Assembly: GCA_012959695.1 (NCBI GenBank)
Contig: DUCS01000008.1
Location: 1 to 40,205 of the forward strand
Direction: 5' to 3'
Length of the DNA: 40,205 nt
Source of the DNA: Cycloclasticus sp.
GTDB taxonomy: Bacteria; Pseudomonadota; Gammaproteobacteria; Methylococcales; Cycloclasticaceae
The stretch's first letter is position 1. Each line of letters starts with the position of its first letter. Made by a program: the position numbers and the translations under genes. The notes beneath the pieces were generated by a model. That model was given only the letters and a program-made list of their open reading frames with translations, made no database searches and was not told the DNA's origin. Of the stretch, positions 1 through 8,176 are shown piece after piece.

Positions 1-4
1 GATT

Positions 5-92
5 GCCTGGGTGGTGAAATTGGTAGACACACGGGACTTAAAATCCCGCGACTTTAACGGTCGTGCCGGTTCGATTCCGGCCCCAGGCACCA
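5..92 (+). tRNA. tRNA-Leu (anticodon UAA), CCA encoded
   Basis: A 7-bp acceptor stem (5-11 with 82-88) closes an 88-nt cloverleaf that includes the discriminator A and a genome-encoded CCA at 90-92. The anticodon arm has a 5-bp stem and loop CTTAAAA, so the anticodon is TAA at 39-41. A short variable arm and a GGTTCGATTCC T-arm are visible, as expected for a class II leucine tRNA. A strong terminator follows directly. Confidence 0.97.
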
Positions 93-104
93 TTGAATAA
101 CAAG

Positions 105-135
105 GACTTAGCTCGTTTCGGGCTAGGTCTTTTTT
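105..135 (+). terminator. Rho-independent terminator of tRNA-Leu
   Basis: An 11-bp stem (105-115 with 119-129, including G-T pairs) with a TTT loop is followed by six T residues at 130-135. It lies 12 bases after the tRNA 3' end and is a classic intrinsic terminator. Confidence 0.93.
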
Positions 136-151
136 ATTGGGCGTTATTTAT

Positions 152-171
152 GGTGTAACTCAGGTGTAACT
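152..171. repeat. Two tandem copies of GGTGTAACT
   Basis: The nonamer GGTGTAACT occurs at 152-160 and 163-171, exactly 11 bases apart, or about one helical turn. The pair lies between the tRNA-Leu terminator and the HNH reading frame. Same-face spacing next to a tRNA gene could mark binding sites for a DNA protein such as a tRNA-targeting integrase, but no integrase gene is present here and the role is unproven. Confidence 0.5.
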
Positions 172-185
172 TCTAATTTCAATTT

Positions 186-227
186 TGGCACCTTACAAGC
201 CTAGTCGCTGTGCTTTGAAAGGTGCCA
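186..227. repeat. Inverted repeat at the 3' end of the HNH gene
   Basis: TGGCACCTT at 186-194 and AAGGTGCCA at 219-227 form a perfect 9-bp inverted repeat with a 24-base loop that contains the stop codon of the HNH frame. On the minus strand no convincing T-tract follows, so it is a poor terminator. It could be an mRNA 3' structure or an element boundary. Confidence 0.5.
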
Positions 228-806
228 GTCATAATAATTTGATGAAGATAAATCCCAGCTAGAAACGGTATTGCCAGTGATAGCACTTAAATATAACTCT
301 ACACATGCAGTCAACTTCGCGCCCTTTACACGCACAACCTTACCAGCACCCACACCTATAACCCCTTTTTCGTACAACTCATCGCAACCAAACTTACACA
401 TTGGTGTGGCAATATTTTTAAAGTCCAGTCTCTCTTCTTTAGAACATTCAGAGCGTTTTTTAACATGTGCAGCAACAAGAAAATTAACAGGGAACTCTTT
501 GTTACATATAGAACATTTAGCATACGGTTTGTTTTTAAATAAACTATAACGAAGCGCGCCCTGCTCTTTGCGTGATAACGACTTGGATGGAGCGTCTAAG
601 CTACCTGAACTTTCAAAATAAGCAGGTAAATCATCTTCATTTATAGGAGGGTAAAATGTTTCACTAGCAAATCCAAACGATGTAAAAACATTTTCACTTT
701 GTATTTCATTTAATACAGAAAACCCCTGAATCACAAAGTTTTCTGAATACGGTATAACTTTATTTAAGTCAGCATAAGGAATGTCTTGCTTACAAACCTC
801 TGACAC
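201..806 (-). CDS. HNH-endonuclease family protein, possibly 5'-truncated
   Basis: This is a 201-residue frame with a GTG start. Its C-terminal half is a recognisable HNH nuclease module: C98-x2-C101, then AHVKKR at 113-118, N131, and C137 with GCD at 140-142 followed by LYE. These match the zinc knuckle and the H-N-(H) positions of this HNH group, which is common in phages, islands and defence loci. The first 90 residues are not recognised. There is no clear ribosome binding site. The frame stays open for 12 codons upstream of the GTG with no better start, and those codons look protein-like, so the frame may be the tail of a longer gene. Its place directly beside tRNA-Leu and its AT-rich sequence fit a genomic-island remnant. 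A DNA-cutting role is inferred from the motif only. Confidence 0.7.
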   Translation of the reverse strand: MSEVCKQDIPYADLNKVIPYSENFVIQGFSVLNEIQSENVFTSFGFASETFYPPINEDDLPAYFESSGSLDAPSKSLSRKEQGALRYSLFKNKPYAKCSICNKEFPVNFLVAAHVKKRSECSKEERLDFKNIATPMCKFGCDELYEKGVIGVGAGKVVRVKGAKLTACVELYLSAITGNTVSSWDLSSSNYYDWHLSKHSD

Positions 807-911
807 AAAATAAACATATTCCCATGTCTGACCTTGCTAATCAAAGCTACCATCGTTGATTTTGAGCATCGACCTTTGACCTCAGTCACCATAGTAGATT
901 AGTCTACCCTC

Positions 912-2258
912 ATGCCTTCTAACTCCTCTCTTACACACCAAGATTTAACCACTGGGTCAATCTACCAACATTTAATAAGGCTAGCCATTCCTGCGTCTAT
1001 GGGAATGTTTTTTAACACCTTATATAACCTTACTGACAACTGGTTTGCTGGAAAAATTTCAGATGATGCCTTGGTTGGTTTATCCATTGCCAGTATTGTT
1101 TTTTACCTTTTTATCGGTTTACTCGCGGGCTTGCAAAACGGCACATCGGTGATGGTTGCGACAGCGCTTGGCGAGGGTAAAAACGGTACTTTAAAGGCTA
1201 TTATTAAAAACTCGATGGGCGTAGGTGTTGCCTTTGCAGGCATCATTGTCGCGTTTGGTTTTTTACTCGCTGAAGATGCTATTGATTGGTTAAGCACACA
1301 ACAAACAACCACCGAACTGGCTTGGGAATATATTCAAATTCTCATTGCTGGCAATATTGCATTCGCCATCAGTAGCGTCGCCGCAGGCGCGTTAATGGCG
1401 TTAGGTGATACGGTTTCTAACCGTAACGCCCTAGTTGTTGGTTTTTTTGCCAACTTGATTCTTAACCCCTTACTAACATTTGGTCTCGATATGGGCGTTG
1501 CGGGACTTGCTTGGGCGACACTGATTATCAAGTGCGCATCGGCACTTTATTTACTGAATGTTCTAAGTAAAAAACTGTCATTCAAACCGTTTCCAAGTGC
1601 GAATATATCGCTGTTTTTAAACATTCTAAGGCAAGTTCTACCAGCGAGTTTTAATTTTTTTATTATGATTATCGGTAGCCTAATGATTACCGGCTTTGTC
1701 AGCCGTTTTGGTGATTACGCCGTTGCAGGTTACTCGGTTGGTTTACGATTGGAACAAGTGTTATTACTCCCTGCATTAGGCCTTAATGCGGCTGTTTTAG
1801 CTATCTCAGGGCAAAACTACGGCGCTAAAAATTATCGGCGCATTTCGGAAACGTACCGAAAAGGCTTGCTACTAAGTTTTGCTATTTCACTTTTTTGCAT
1901 CCCCGTGATGATTTTTTTATCTCCGCATTTAATGGGCTTTTTTAGTCCCCAAGCCGACATCATCAACACTGGCGTCACCTATTTAAGGATCGATGCCTTG
2001 GCGTTTTTTTGTTACGTGGCACTTTTTATTAGCGTGGCAACATTGCAAGCGATTAAACAACCTGACTTCCCCGTGATCATGGGGCTATGTAGGCAGCTAT
2101 TGTTCCCATTAGCCATCAATTATTATCTGATTATCGTCCTTGGCTATAGTCTCGAATGGCTGTTCGGCTCGGTCGCCGTGATCGTTTTAATCAGTATGGT
2201 TATTACGCTGCTATACACCCGCACGCAATTAAAAAAGCTGGCTAAGTCAAACGCTTAA
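912..2258 (+). CDS. MATE-family multidrug/Na+ antiporter
   Basis: The 448-residue polytopic inner-membrane protein has the usual MATE length and about 12 hydrophobic segments arranged as two similar halves. Typical features are the N-terminal stretch RLAIPASMGMFF followed by LTDNWFAG, and the later GLNAAVLAISGQNYGA motif. The family exports cationic drugs and metabolites in exchange for Na+ or H+; the substrate here cannot be told. A short dyad (GTAGA at 894-898, TCTAC at 903-907) sits just before the ATG, and a TTGACC at 876-881 is a possible -35 without a clear -10. The 3' end overlaps the convergent glycerophosphodiesterase gene by 12 bp. Confidence 0.92.
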   Translation: MPSNSSLTHQDLTTGSIYQHLIRLAIPASMGMFFNTLYNLTDNWFAGKISDDALVGLSIASIVFYLFIGLLAGLQNGTSVMVATALGEGKNGTLKAIIKNSMGVGVAFAGIIVAFGFLLAEDAIDWLSTQQTTTELAWEYIQILIAGNIAFAISSVAAGALMALGDTVSNRNALVVGFFANLILNPLLTFGLDMGVAGLAWATLIIKCASALYLLNVLSKKLSFKPFPSANISLFLNILRQVLPASFNFFIMIIGSLMITGFVSRFGDYAVAGYSVGLRLEQVLLLPALGLNAAVLAISGQNYGAKNYRRISETYRKGLLLSFAISLFCIPVMIFLSPHLMGFFSPQADIINTGVTYLRIDALAFFCYVALFISVATLQAIKQPDFPVIMGLCRQLLFPLAINYYLIIVLGYSLEWLFGSVAVIVLISMVITLLYTRTQLKKLAKSNA

Positions 2259-2921
2259 AACCCGATCTGGGTAGTTACTAAACACAGCGTCCACGCCTAA
2301 TATTTTCATTCTGCGCAGTTCAGCTAGCTCATTAACGGTATAAACGTACAGTTTTAGCCCCGTACTGTGCGCTTGATTAACAAGCGCCTGCGTCACTTTT
2401 CTTTTGCTAAAATGAACCGAGGAAGCTTTTAGTTTTTGCGCCCAAGCAAACGCTTCATTAATACTATCGCCCGCTAACACGCCGATATTTATCGACTCAT
2501 CAAGTTTCGACATGCTCTGTAACTCGCTCATTTTAAAAGATGAAATTAAGACCTGCTTTTTATGTTCATTACTTAAGTCACTTAACACCTCATAAACTGC
2601 CTTTGCGGTGTGCTCACCCTTTAATTCGATATTCAGTCCAACCTTCTCTTTCGTTGCTTGAATAATCTCTGACAAGATAGGTATACGCTCACCCTCTCCT
2701 GCATCAAATTCTCTCAACTGCTCAAAGGTAAAATCAAACAAACTGCCTTTCCCATTGGTTGTTCTATCAAGGGTATCGTCATGAATCACCATAAGCTGTC
2801 TATTTACTAAGTAAACGTCAATTTCCACCCAATCAGCGCCTAATTCAATCGCCTTTTGAACCGACAGCACCGTGTTTTCTGGCGCGTAGCCCATCGCCCC
2901 CCTATGCCCAAAACTTAACAT
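2247..2921 (-). CDS. Glycerophosphodiester phosphodiesterase
   Basis: The 224-residue cytoplasmic enzyme is of the UgpQ/GDPD type (TIM barrel). It hydrolyses deacylated phospholipid head groups to glycerol 3-phosphate and an alcohol. Visible signature residues are HRG at 6-8, PENT at 14-17, E33-x-D35 (metal ligands) and HDDTLDRTTNG from residue 47. There is no signal peptide, so it is the cytoplasmic form. The ATG at 2921 follows a strong GGAGG site on the minus strand. The gene converges on the MATE gene with a 12-bp overlap and diverges from the class-V aminotransferase. Confidence 0.93.
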   Translation of the reverse strand: MLSFGHRGAMGYAPENTVLSVQKAIELGADWVEIDVYLVNRQLMVIHDDTLDRTTNGKGSLFDFTFEQLREFDAGEGERIPILSEIIQATKEKVGLNIELKGEHTAKAVYEVLSDLSNEHKKQVLISSFKMSELQSMSKLDESINIGVLAGDSINEAFAWAQKLKASSVHFSKRKVTQALVNQAHSTGLKLYVYTVNELAELRRMKILGVDAVFSNYPDRVLSV

Positions 2922-3017
2922 TCACCCTCCTCACACCACTTATAAAACGATACCAGTAAGTCTATAAGGAATATATTAAAAAGGATAGAATGGGGTTTTA
3001 ACAGCCCACGATGACTG

Positions 3018-4157
3018 ATGACTAGCAACTTCGATAAAGAATTTAATTTGGACGATGAGGTAATGTACCTAAATCACGCTGCCGTTGCGCCATGGCCGGT
3101 ACGAACAGAGCAAGCCGTTAATGAGTTTTGCCGTGAAAACGTCACCATTGGCTCAAAAAAATACGCTAATTGGCTAACCGTTGAAGCACGATTAAAAAAA
3201 CAAATAGCAGAGCTTATAAACGCCAGTTCTGTCGATGAAATTGCATTGGTTAAAAACACCTCAGAGGCCCTATCCTTTGTTGCATATGGCCTAGATTGGA
3301 ACAAAGGTGACAATATTGTTACCAGCGATGAGGAGTTCCCCTCAAATATGATTCCTTGGGAGTCATTGGCTAATCAAGGCGTTACGGTTAAAAAAACACT
3401 GCTTAAAAACGTTAGTGACCCTACTGCTGAGCTTATCAATCAAATTGATAGCAATACACGCTTATTAACGATAAGCTCTGTGCAATATGCATCGGGGTTG
3501 CGTGTTGACTTAGAGCGCTTAGGCAAAGCCTGCCGTCAAACGAATGTTTTATTTTGTATCGATGCAATTCAGTCGATTGGTGCCTTTGAATTTGACGTAC
3601 AACGATACCAGGCCGATTTCGTGATGGCTGATGGGCATAAGTGGTTATTAGGCCCTGAAGGCTTAGGCTTGTTTTATTGCCGACAAGCATCACTCAACAA
3701 ACTCAAACTCACTCAATTTGGCTGGCACATGGTTGAGGATATGGGCAACTATGACGCGACCACTTGGGAAGAAACCAAAACGGCCCGTCGATTTGAGTGC
3801 GGCAGCCCAAATATGCTAAGCATACACGCACTATCAGCCAGTATAGGCTTACTATTAGATATTGGCATGGAGGCTGTTGCAAAAAACGTTGTAGAACGCG
3901 GGCAATACGTGATTAATAAAGTGAATCAAAACAACTCACTAATCTTACTAACAAACCCCGATGAACACGGCAATAATATTGTGGTTTTTAAACCCTCTAA
4001 CAACCAAACCGATCTGCTATTTAACTACTTAACGACAAACAATGTTGTTTGTGCAAAACGTGGTGGCGGCATCCGTTTTTCTCCACACTTTTACACACCA
4101 AACCCTATCATCGACCGAGCGTTTATTCTTATTGATAAATTCTTAGATGTCACTTAA
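3018..4157 (+). CDS. Class-V aminotransferase / cysteine-desulfurase-like PLP enzyme
   Basis: The 379-residue PLP enzyme belongs to the SufS/CsdA fold. The N-terminal YLNHAAVAPWP segment, D182 in the IDAIQS stretch and the Schiff-base lysine K208 in ADGHKWLLGPEG are clear. Class V includes cysteine desulfurases, kynureninases and isopenicillin-N epimerase-like enzymes. No cysteine-bearing mobile loop of the SufS type could be pinned down, so the substrate is open. An out-of-frame ATG at 3011 opens a four-codon frame that overlaps this start. A terminator-like hairpin follows at 4202-4235. Confidence 0.85.
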   Translation: MTSNFDKEFNLDDEVMYLNHAAVAPWPVRTEQAVNEFCRENVTIGSKKYANWLTVEARLKKQIAELINASSVDEIALVKNTSEALSFVAYGLDWNKGDNIVTSDEEFPSNMIPWESLANQGVTVKKTLLKNVSDPTAELINQIDSNTRLLTISSVQYASGLRVDLERLGKACRQTNVLFCIDAIQSIGAFEFDVQRYQADFVMADGHKWLLGPEGLGLFYCRQASLNKLKLTQFGWHMVEDMGNYDATTWEETKTARRFECGSPNMLSIHALSASIGLLLDIGMEAVAKNVVERGQYVINKVNQNNSLILLTNPDEHGNNIVVFKPSNNQTDLLFNYLTTNNVVCAKRGGGIRFSPHFYTPNPIIDRAFILIDKFLDVT

Positions 4158-4201
4158 ATAACTCTAATCAAACATTCATTTAATTGCGCTTCATTCGTAA
4201 C

Positions 4202-4235
4202 TAAAGACCTCATACAGTAGTCTTTACTTTCTTTT
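4202..4235 (+). terminator. Probable intrinsic terminator after the class-V aminotransferase
   Basis: TAAAGAC at 4202-4208 pairs with GTCTTTA at 4220-4226 across an 11-base loop, followed by a T-rich CTTTCTTTT run. The stem is AT-rich, so it would be a modest terminator. The position between two plus-strand genes fits. Confidence 0.45.
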
Positions 4236-4261
4236 AACGCTGAGTTAAGCGGAGATCTTTA

Positions 4262-4295
4262 CCTTTGGCTTCAACGAAACTTATGCCCTTTGGCT
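4262..4295. repeat. Direct repeat CCTTTGGCT upstream of ispG
   Basis: The nonamer CCTTTGGCT occurs at 4262-4270 and 4287-4295, 25 bases apart, about 30 bases before a TATAAT hexamer at 4325-4330. It may be an activator or repressor site, or chance. Confidence 0.35.
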
Positions 4296-4324
4296 ATAAA
4301 CCAAAAATAACAGACGATAGACGA

Positions 4325-4330
4325 TATAAT
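4325..4330 (+). promoter_or_regulatory. Candidate -10 element for ispG
   Basis: A perfect TATAAT lies 33 bases before the ispG ATG. No good -35 hexamer sits 16-18 bases upstream, so an activator might be needed or the true promoter may lie elsewhere. Confidence 0.35.
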
Positions 4331-4362
4331 GAGCGTCTTTAGTTAAGTTACACGATTCATTT

Positions 4363-5565
4363 ATGCCAAACCCACTTATCGTTAACGTCGGATCCGTTCA
4401 AATAGGCCACGGCTTGCCGATTGTTATCCAATCGATGACGAACACCGACACTGCCGATATTAACAAAACGGTTAAACAAGTCATGGAATTAGCGAAGGCT
4501 GGCTCTGAACTGGTCCGCATTACAGTCAACACCGAAGAATCTGCCGCTGCTGTATCAATTATAAGGCAGCGTTTAGATGCTTTTGGCTGCGATGTTCCTC
4601 TTGTGGGAGATTTTCATTTTAATGGGCATAAGTTACTCGCTAAATACCCGTGTTGCGCTCAAGCATTGGCTAAGTACCGTATTAACCCCGGTAATGTTGG
4701 GCGCGGCAGCAAACGCGACCCACAATTCGCGCAAATGATTGAGTTTGCTATTCAGTATGACAAACCCGTGCGTATAGGCGTTAACTGGGGTAGCCTAGAC
4801 CCCGCTGTTTTGGCTAGATTAATGGATGAAAACTCATCATCAAGCACGCCTAGAGCTTCTGTTGCTGTGATGCATGACGCGGTGATTACCTCTGCCATTG
4901 AAAGCGCTGAAAAAGCAGTGAAAATTGGTTTACCTAGAAACAAAATCATACTGTCTTGTAAAATGAGTGGGGTACAAGATCTTATCTCTGTTTATCAAGA
5001 TTTAGCGTCACGTTGTGACTACCCGTTACATCTTGGCTTAACTGAAGCTGGCATGGGAAGTAAGGGCATCGTTTCCTCAACAGCGGCCTTAGCTGTTCTG
5101 CTCCACCAAGGAATCGGTAATACTATTCGTATATCACTTACACCTGAACCCGGTGGCGACCGTTGCCAAGAAGTGATTGTGGCACAGGAGATTTTGCAAT
5201 CCATGGGCTTGCGTTCATTCACACCGACGGTTATTTCGTGCCCCGGCTGCGGTAGAACAACCAGTGATTATTTCCAGCAATTAGCGCAAGACATACAAAC
5301 GTATTTACGCCATCAAATGCCTGAATGGAAAACCCAATACGTCGGTGTTGAAGATATGAAAGTAGCTGTGATGGGCTGTGTTGTAAATGGCCCAGGGGAA
5401 AGTAAAAATGCGAATATTGGCATTAGCTTGCCTGGCACCGGTGAAAAACCCGTTGCTCCCGTGTATATCGACGGCAAAAAAGACGTAACCCTAAAGGGCA
5501 ACGATATAGCAGAACAATTCCAAAAAATTGTAGAACGATACGTAACAGAAACCTACCAGCAATAA
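4363..5565 (+). CDS. ispG: 4-hydroxy-3-methylbut-2-en-1-yl diphosphate synthase (IspG/GcpE)
   Basis: The 400-residue protein is a full-length bacterial IspG. It converts MEcPP to HMBPP in the non-mevalonate isoprenoid pathway, using a [4Fe-4S] cluster. The N-terminal TIM-barrel motif MTNTDTADI, the GVNWGSL segment and the C-terminal cluster domain are clear. C293 and C296 (CPGCGRTT), C339 ([11 protein letters not shown]) and E346 match the known three-Cys-plus-Glu ligand set. The gene stands alone, not next to hisS or rodZ/pilF as in many gammaproteobacteria. Confidence 0.97.
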   Translation: MPNPLIVNVGSVQIGHGLPIVIQSMTNTDTADINKTVKQVMELAKAGSELVRITVNTEESAAAVSIIRQRLDAFGCDVPLVGDFHFNGHKLLAKYPCCAQALAKYRINPGNVGRGSKRDPQFAQMIEFAIQYDKPVRIGVNWGSLDPAVLARLMDENSSSSTPRASVAVMHDAVITSAIESAEKAVKIGLPRNKIILSCKMSGVQDLISVYQDLASRCDYPLHLGLTEAGMGSKGIVSSTAALAVLLHQGIGNTIRISLTPEPGGDRCQEVIVAQEILQSMGLRSFTPTVISCPGCGRTTSDYFQQLAQDIQTYLRHQMPEWKTQYVGVEDMKVAVMGCVVNGPGESKNANIGISLPGTGEKPVAPVYIDGKKDVTLKGNDIAEQFQKIVERYVTETYQQ

Positions 5566-5606
5566 ATAGTATTGCCGATAGGTATTATTACGAACTGCTT
5601 AATTAA

Positions 5607-5623
5607 TCGCTATTACATAGCGA
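5607..5623. terminator. Hairpin between the convergent ispG and cold-shock genes
   Basis: TCGCTAT at 5607-5613 pairs with ATAGCGA at 5617-5623 across a TAC loop. Flanking sequence is AT-rich but has no long T-run on either strand, so termination strength is doubtful. Its place between two convergent 3' ends suits a shared weak terminator. Confidence 0.35.
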
Positions 5624-5629
5624 CTAGTA

Positions 5630-5848
5630 TTACTCTTCTAGACCGGTAACTTCTTCTGCTTGAAGACCTTTATCGCCCTTAGTAATGGTGAACTCGACCG
5701 CTTGGTTTTCTTTTAGTGTGCGAAAACCATCGCCTTGTATCGCTCTAAAATGAACAAACACATCTTCACCACCTGCATCTGGTTGAATAAATCCAAAACC
5801 TTTTGAATTATTGAACCACTTAACAATACCTTTTACTCTATCAGACAT
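5630..5848 (-). CDS. Cold-shock domain protein (CspA family)
   Basis: The 72-residue single cold-shock domain is an OB-fold RNA/ssDNA chaperone. RNP1 (KGFGFI, about residues 16-21) and RNP2 (DVFVHF, about 29-34) are intact and the length is standard. A strong AGGAG site precedes the ATG. About 150 AT-rich bases upstream (5849-6005) could hold the promoter and a long 5' leader of the kind that gives csp mRNAs cold control; I could not define the exact promoter. Which csp paralogue it is cannot be told. Confidence 0.95.
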   Translation of the reverse strand: MSDRVKGIVKWFNNSKGFGFIQPDAGGEDVFVHFRAIQGDGFRTLKENQAVEFTITKGDKGLQAEEVTGLEE

Positions 5849-6005
5849 CTTTTTATCTCTCCTAAAAATACATATAAATCAAATGGTTGACTTATTTTTA
5901 TAATGTAAAATATAATCGTTATATTTACAGCCATTCACTCATCTGATGGTTGAGTATACTAAAACTAAAACAAATGTCCTATGTTTTTTGTATTAGCGCC
6001 TGCTC

Positions 6006-6827
6006 CTAAGTACGTTCACGCCTATCTTCTACCTTATTTTTTGCTTCTGTCCAAAGCTCATCCAATGTATCTAACGAGCAATCTTCCATTTTTACACCGC
6101 GAGCTGCGAGTTGTTTTTCGATATAAGCAAAACGCTCAAAAAAACGCTTATTGGCCCCACGAAGTGACCATTCAGGATTAATGTTCAGGTGTCTGGCTAA
6201 ATTAACACAACTAAACAATACGTCTCCTAGCTCTTCTTCGATGCGTAGCTGATTGTTCTGTTGACCGATTTCCAGTTTAATTTCTGCGATTTCTTCGTCT
6301 AATTTTTCAATAACAGGTTCGATGCTTGGCCAATCAAAACCTACCGACGACGCTTTTTTCTGCAGTTTATACGCTTGATTTATAGCTGGCTGATGGGGGC
6401 TTACCGTCTCAAGGATACTCACCCCGTCCGCAGCCATTTTTTCTTCTCGTTTCTGGCCTTCCCAACGTTTTGCTAAATCGCTTTCATCAATAACTTCACC
6501 CGCAAACACATGAGGGTGTCTGCGCGTTAATTTATCGCATATGGCTGCAACTACATCGTCAAAACTAAACGCACCTTGTTCTTCCGCCAATCTTGAATGA
6601 AACACAACTTGGAACAGAAGGTCGCCCAACTCTTCTCGCAAAGCTGACATGTCAGACTGCTGAATAGCCTCAGCAACTTCATACGCTTCCTCAATTGTAT
6701 AGGGCGCGATTGTTTCAAAGCGTTGCTGTAAATCCCATGCGCAACCGCCATCTGGGTCTCTTAACTGGCGCATGATGTGCAATAGGTCCGTGACATTACT
6801 GTTCGTGTTGATATTTTTTTCTGACAT
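6006..6827 (-). CDS. mazG: Nucleoside triphosphate pyrophosphohydrolase MazG
   Basis: The 273-residue protein contains two tandem MazG (all-alpha NTP-PPase) repeats, the usual bacterial form. The first has IEEAYEVAEAI and EELGDLLFQVVFH, and the second has EEELGDVLFSCVNLARH; these carry the acidic Mg2+-binding residues. The enzyme hydrolyses NTPs and dNTPs to NMPs and PPi, cleans damaged nucleotides and can lower (p)ppGpp. The gene is divergent from the membrane protein at 6836 with only 8 bp between annotated starts, which argues that one of the two starts lies further in. Confidence 0.96.
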   Translation of the reverse strand: MSEKNINTNSNVTDLLHIMRQLRDPDGGCAWDLQQRFETIAPYTIEEAYEVAEAIQQSDMSALREELGDLLFQVVFHSRLAEEQGAFSFDDVVAAICDKLTRRHPHVFAGEVIDESDLAKRWEGQKREEKMAADGVSILETVSPHQPAINQAYKLQKKASSVGFDWPSIEPVIEKLDEEIAEIKLEIGQQNNQLRIEEELGDVLFSCVNLARHLNINPEWSLRGANKRFFERFAYIEKQLAARGVKMEDCSLDTLDELWTEAKNKVEDRRERT

Positions 6828-6835
6828 CGTCTGAT

Positions 6836-8113
6836 ATGGTAAAGTTTAAGAAAACTGTTAGTGACTCTAACCTCTTTCATTCTATGTTAAATATTATTTG
6901 GCTCAGCTTTTTTTTCATCGCCTTTTTAACGGGGTGTTACCGACTATTTATATTGGGTGATACACAAGTATTCAATGACATTACACTAGCCACCTTTACC
7001 TTATCCAAAACCGCTTTTGAAATTTCTTTAGGGCTAACCGGCGTTTTATGTTTTTGGATGGGCATTATGAAAATTGGTGAGAAAAGCGGCTTTATTGATC
7101 ACTTAACACGTTTTCTAAATCCCTTGTTAAAACGCCTGATGCCCGATGTGCCCGATAATCACCCCGCTTTTGGCGCTATGGTGATGAACCTTTCCGCCAA
7201 TATGCTCGGACTAGATAACGCTGCTACGCCGTTGGGTATCAAAGCCATGCAGCACCTACAGTCATTAAACCCACTTAAAGACACAGCCAGTAATGCGCAA
7301 ATTCTTTTTTTAGTCATTAACACCTCTGCCGTCACGCTATTCCCGCTGACTATTTTTACTTATCGCGCACAAATGGGGGCAGCTGACCCTACCGATGTTT
7401 TTATTCCTATTTTGATTGCCACCTACGCGTCAACAATGGCTGGCTTAATTGCTGTCGCCACTGTGCAGCGAATTAAATTATACGACCCCGTTATACTGGC
7501 TTATTTAGGTGGATTTAGTGCCTTAATTGCCGGTATTTTGATGTACTTCTCAGGACTAGATCAAGTGGTTATGCAGCAGCAATCCGCCTTAGTCAGCAAC
7601 TTTATAATATTTACATTGATTGTTCTTTTTATGGTGGGCGCAGTAAAAAAACGCATTGATGTGTACGACTCCTTTATTGAAGGCGCTAAAGAAGGCTTTC
7701 AAACCGCTGTGATGATTATTCCGTACCTCGTTGCCATGCTAGTCGCTATTGGCGTTTTTCGAGCCAGCGGCGCGTTAGACATGGCATTAAATGGGCTCCG
7801 GTCAGTCGTCGCATCCTTATCATTAGATGGCCGATTCGTGGATGCTCTACCCACCGCTTTTATGAAACCACTCAGTGGCAGTGGCGCACGCGCTATGATG
7901 ATTGAAACTATGCAGCTGCACGGCGCCGACTCGTTTGCCGGCAGGTTGTCCTCTATTGTGCAAGGCAGTACAGAAACCACATTCTATGTGTTAGCCGTAT
8001 ACTTTGGTGCTGTTGGTATTAAAAAAGCCCGTCATGCCGTCGCTTGCGGCTTATTTGCCGATTTGATTGGTATTATTGTTGCGATTCTCATTGGCTACTT
8101 ATTTTTTGCCTAA
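6836..8113 (+). CDS. Fused SpmA/SpmB-type nucleoside-recognition (Gate) membrane protein
   Basis: The 425-residue polytopic membrane protein has an N-terminal half resembling SpmA (about residues 17-200, with LTGVLCFWMGIMKIGEKSG and MNLSANMLGLDNAATPLG) and a C-terminal half resembling SpmB (about 250-425, with FIEGAKEGFQTA and the PLSGSGARAMMIETM region). In spore formers these are separate spore-maturation proteins. In non-spore-forming proteobacteria a fused form of unknown substrate is common. Both halves carry the Gate (nucleoside recognition) fold. An internal ATG at 6884 matches where the conserved family sequence begins (MLNIIWLSFF) and leaves room for a promoter beside mazG, so it may be the real start. 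Confidence 0.85.
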   Translation: MVKFKKTVSDSNLFHSMLNIIWLSFFFIAFLTGCYRLFILGDTQVFNDITLATFTLSKTAFEISLGLTGVLCFWMGIMKIGEKSGFIDHLTRFLNPLLKRLMPDVPDNHPAFGAMVMNLSANMLGLDNAATPLGIKAMQHLQSLNPLKDTASNAQILFLVINTSAVTLFPLTIFTYRAQMGAADPTDVFIPILIATYASTMAGLIAVATVQRIKLYDPVILAYLGGFSALIAGILMYFSGLDQVVMQQQSALVSNFIIFTLIVLFMVGAVKKRIDVYDSFIEGAKEGFQTAVMIIPYLVAMLVAIGVFRASGALDMALNGLRSVVASLSLDGRFVDALPTAFMKPLSGSGARAMMIETMQLHGADSFAGRLSSIVQGSTETTFYVLAVYFGAVGIKKARHAVACGLFADLIGIIVAILIGYLFFA

Positions 8114-8176
8114 ACGCGGTGTTTGCTTTGTTAGAATACGCGGCATACTTATAATCATCGTTGCTTAATCACCGTT

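Noticed and set aside
271-549. A 92-codon plus-strand frame inside the HNH region.
   Set aside because: It is antisense to a frame with clear HNH motifs and has no recognisable protein features.
5-900. A duplicated tRNA-Leu 3' end as a right attachment site.
   Set aside because: I looked for a second copy of the T-arm/acceptor sequence downstream and found only a 6-base GGCACC match near 187, which is too short.
2870-2912. A run of six G in the glycerophosphodiesterase start region as a phase-variation tract.
   Set aside because: The run is short and encodes the conserved HRGA motif, so it is explained by coding need.
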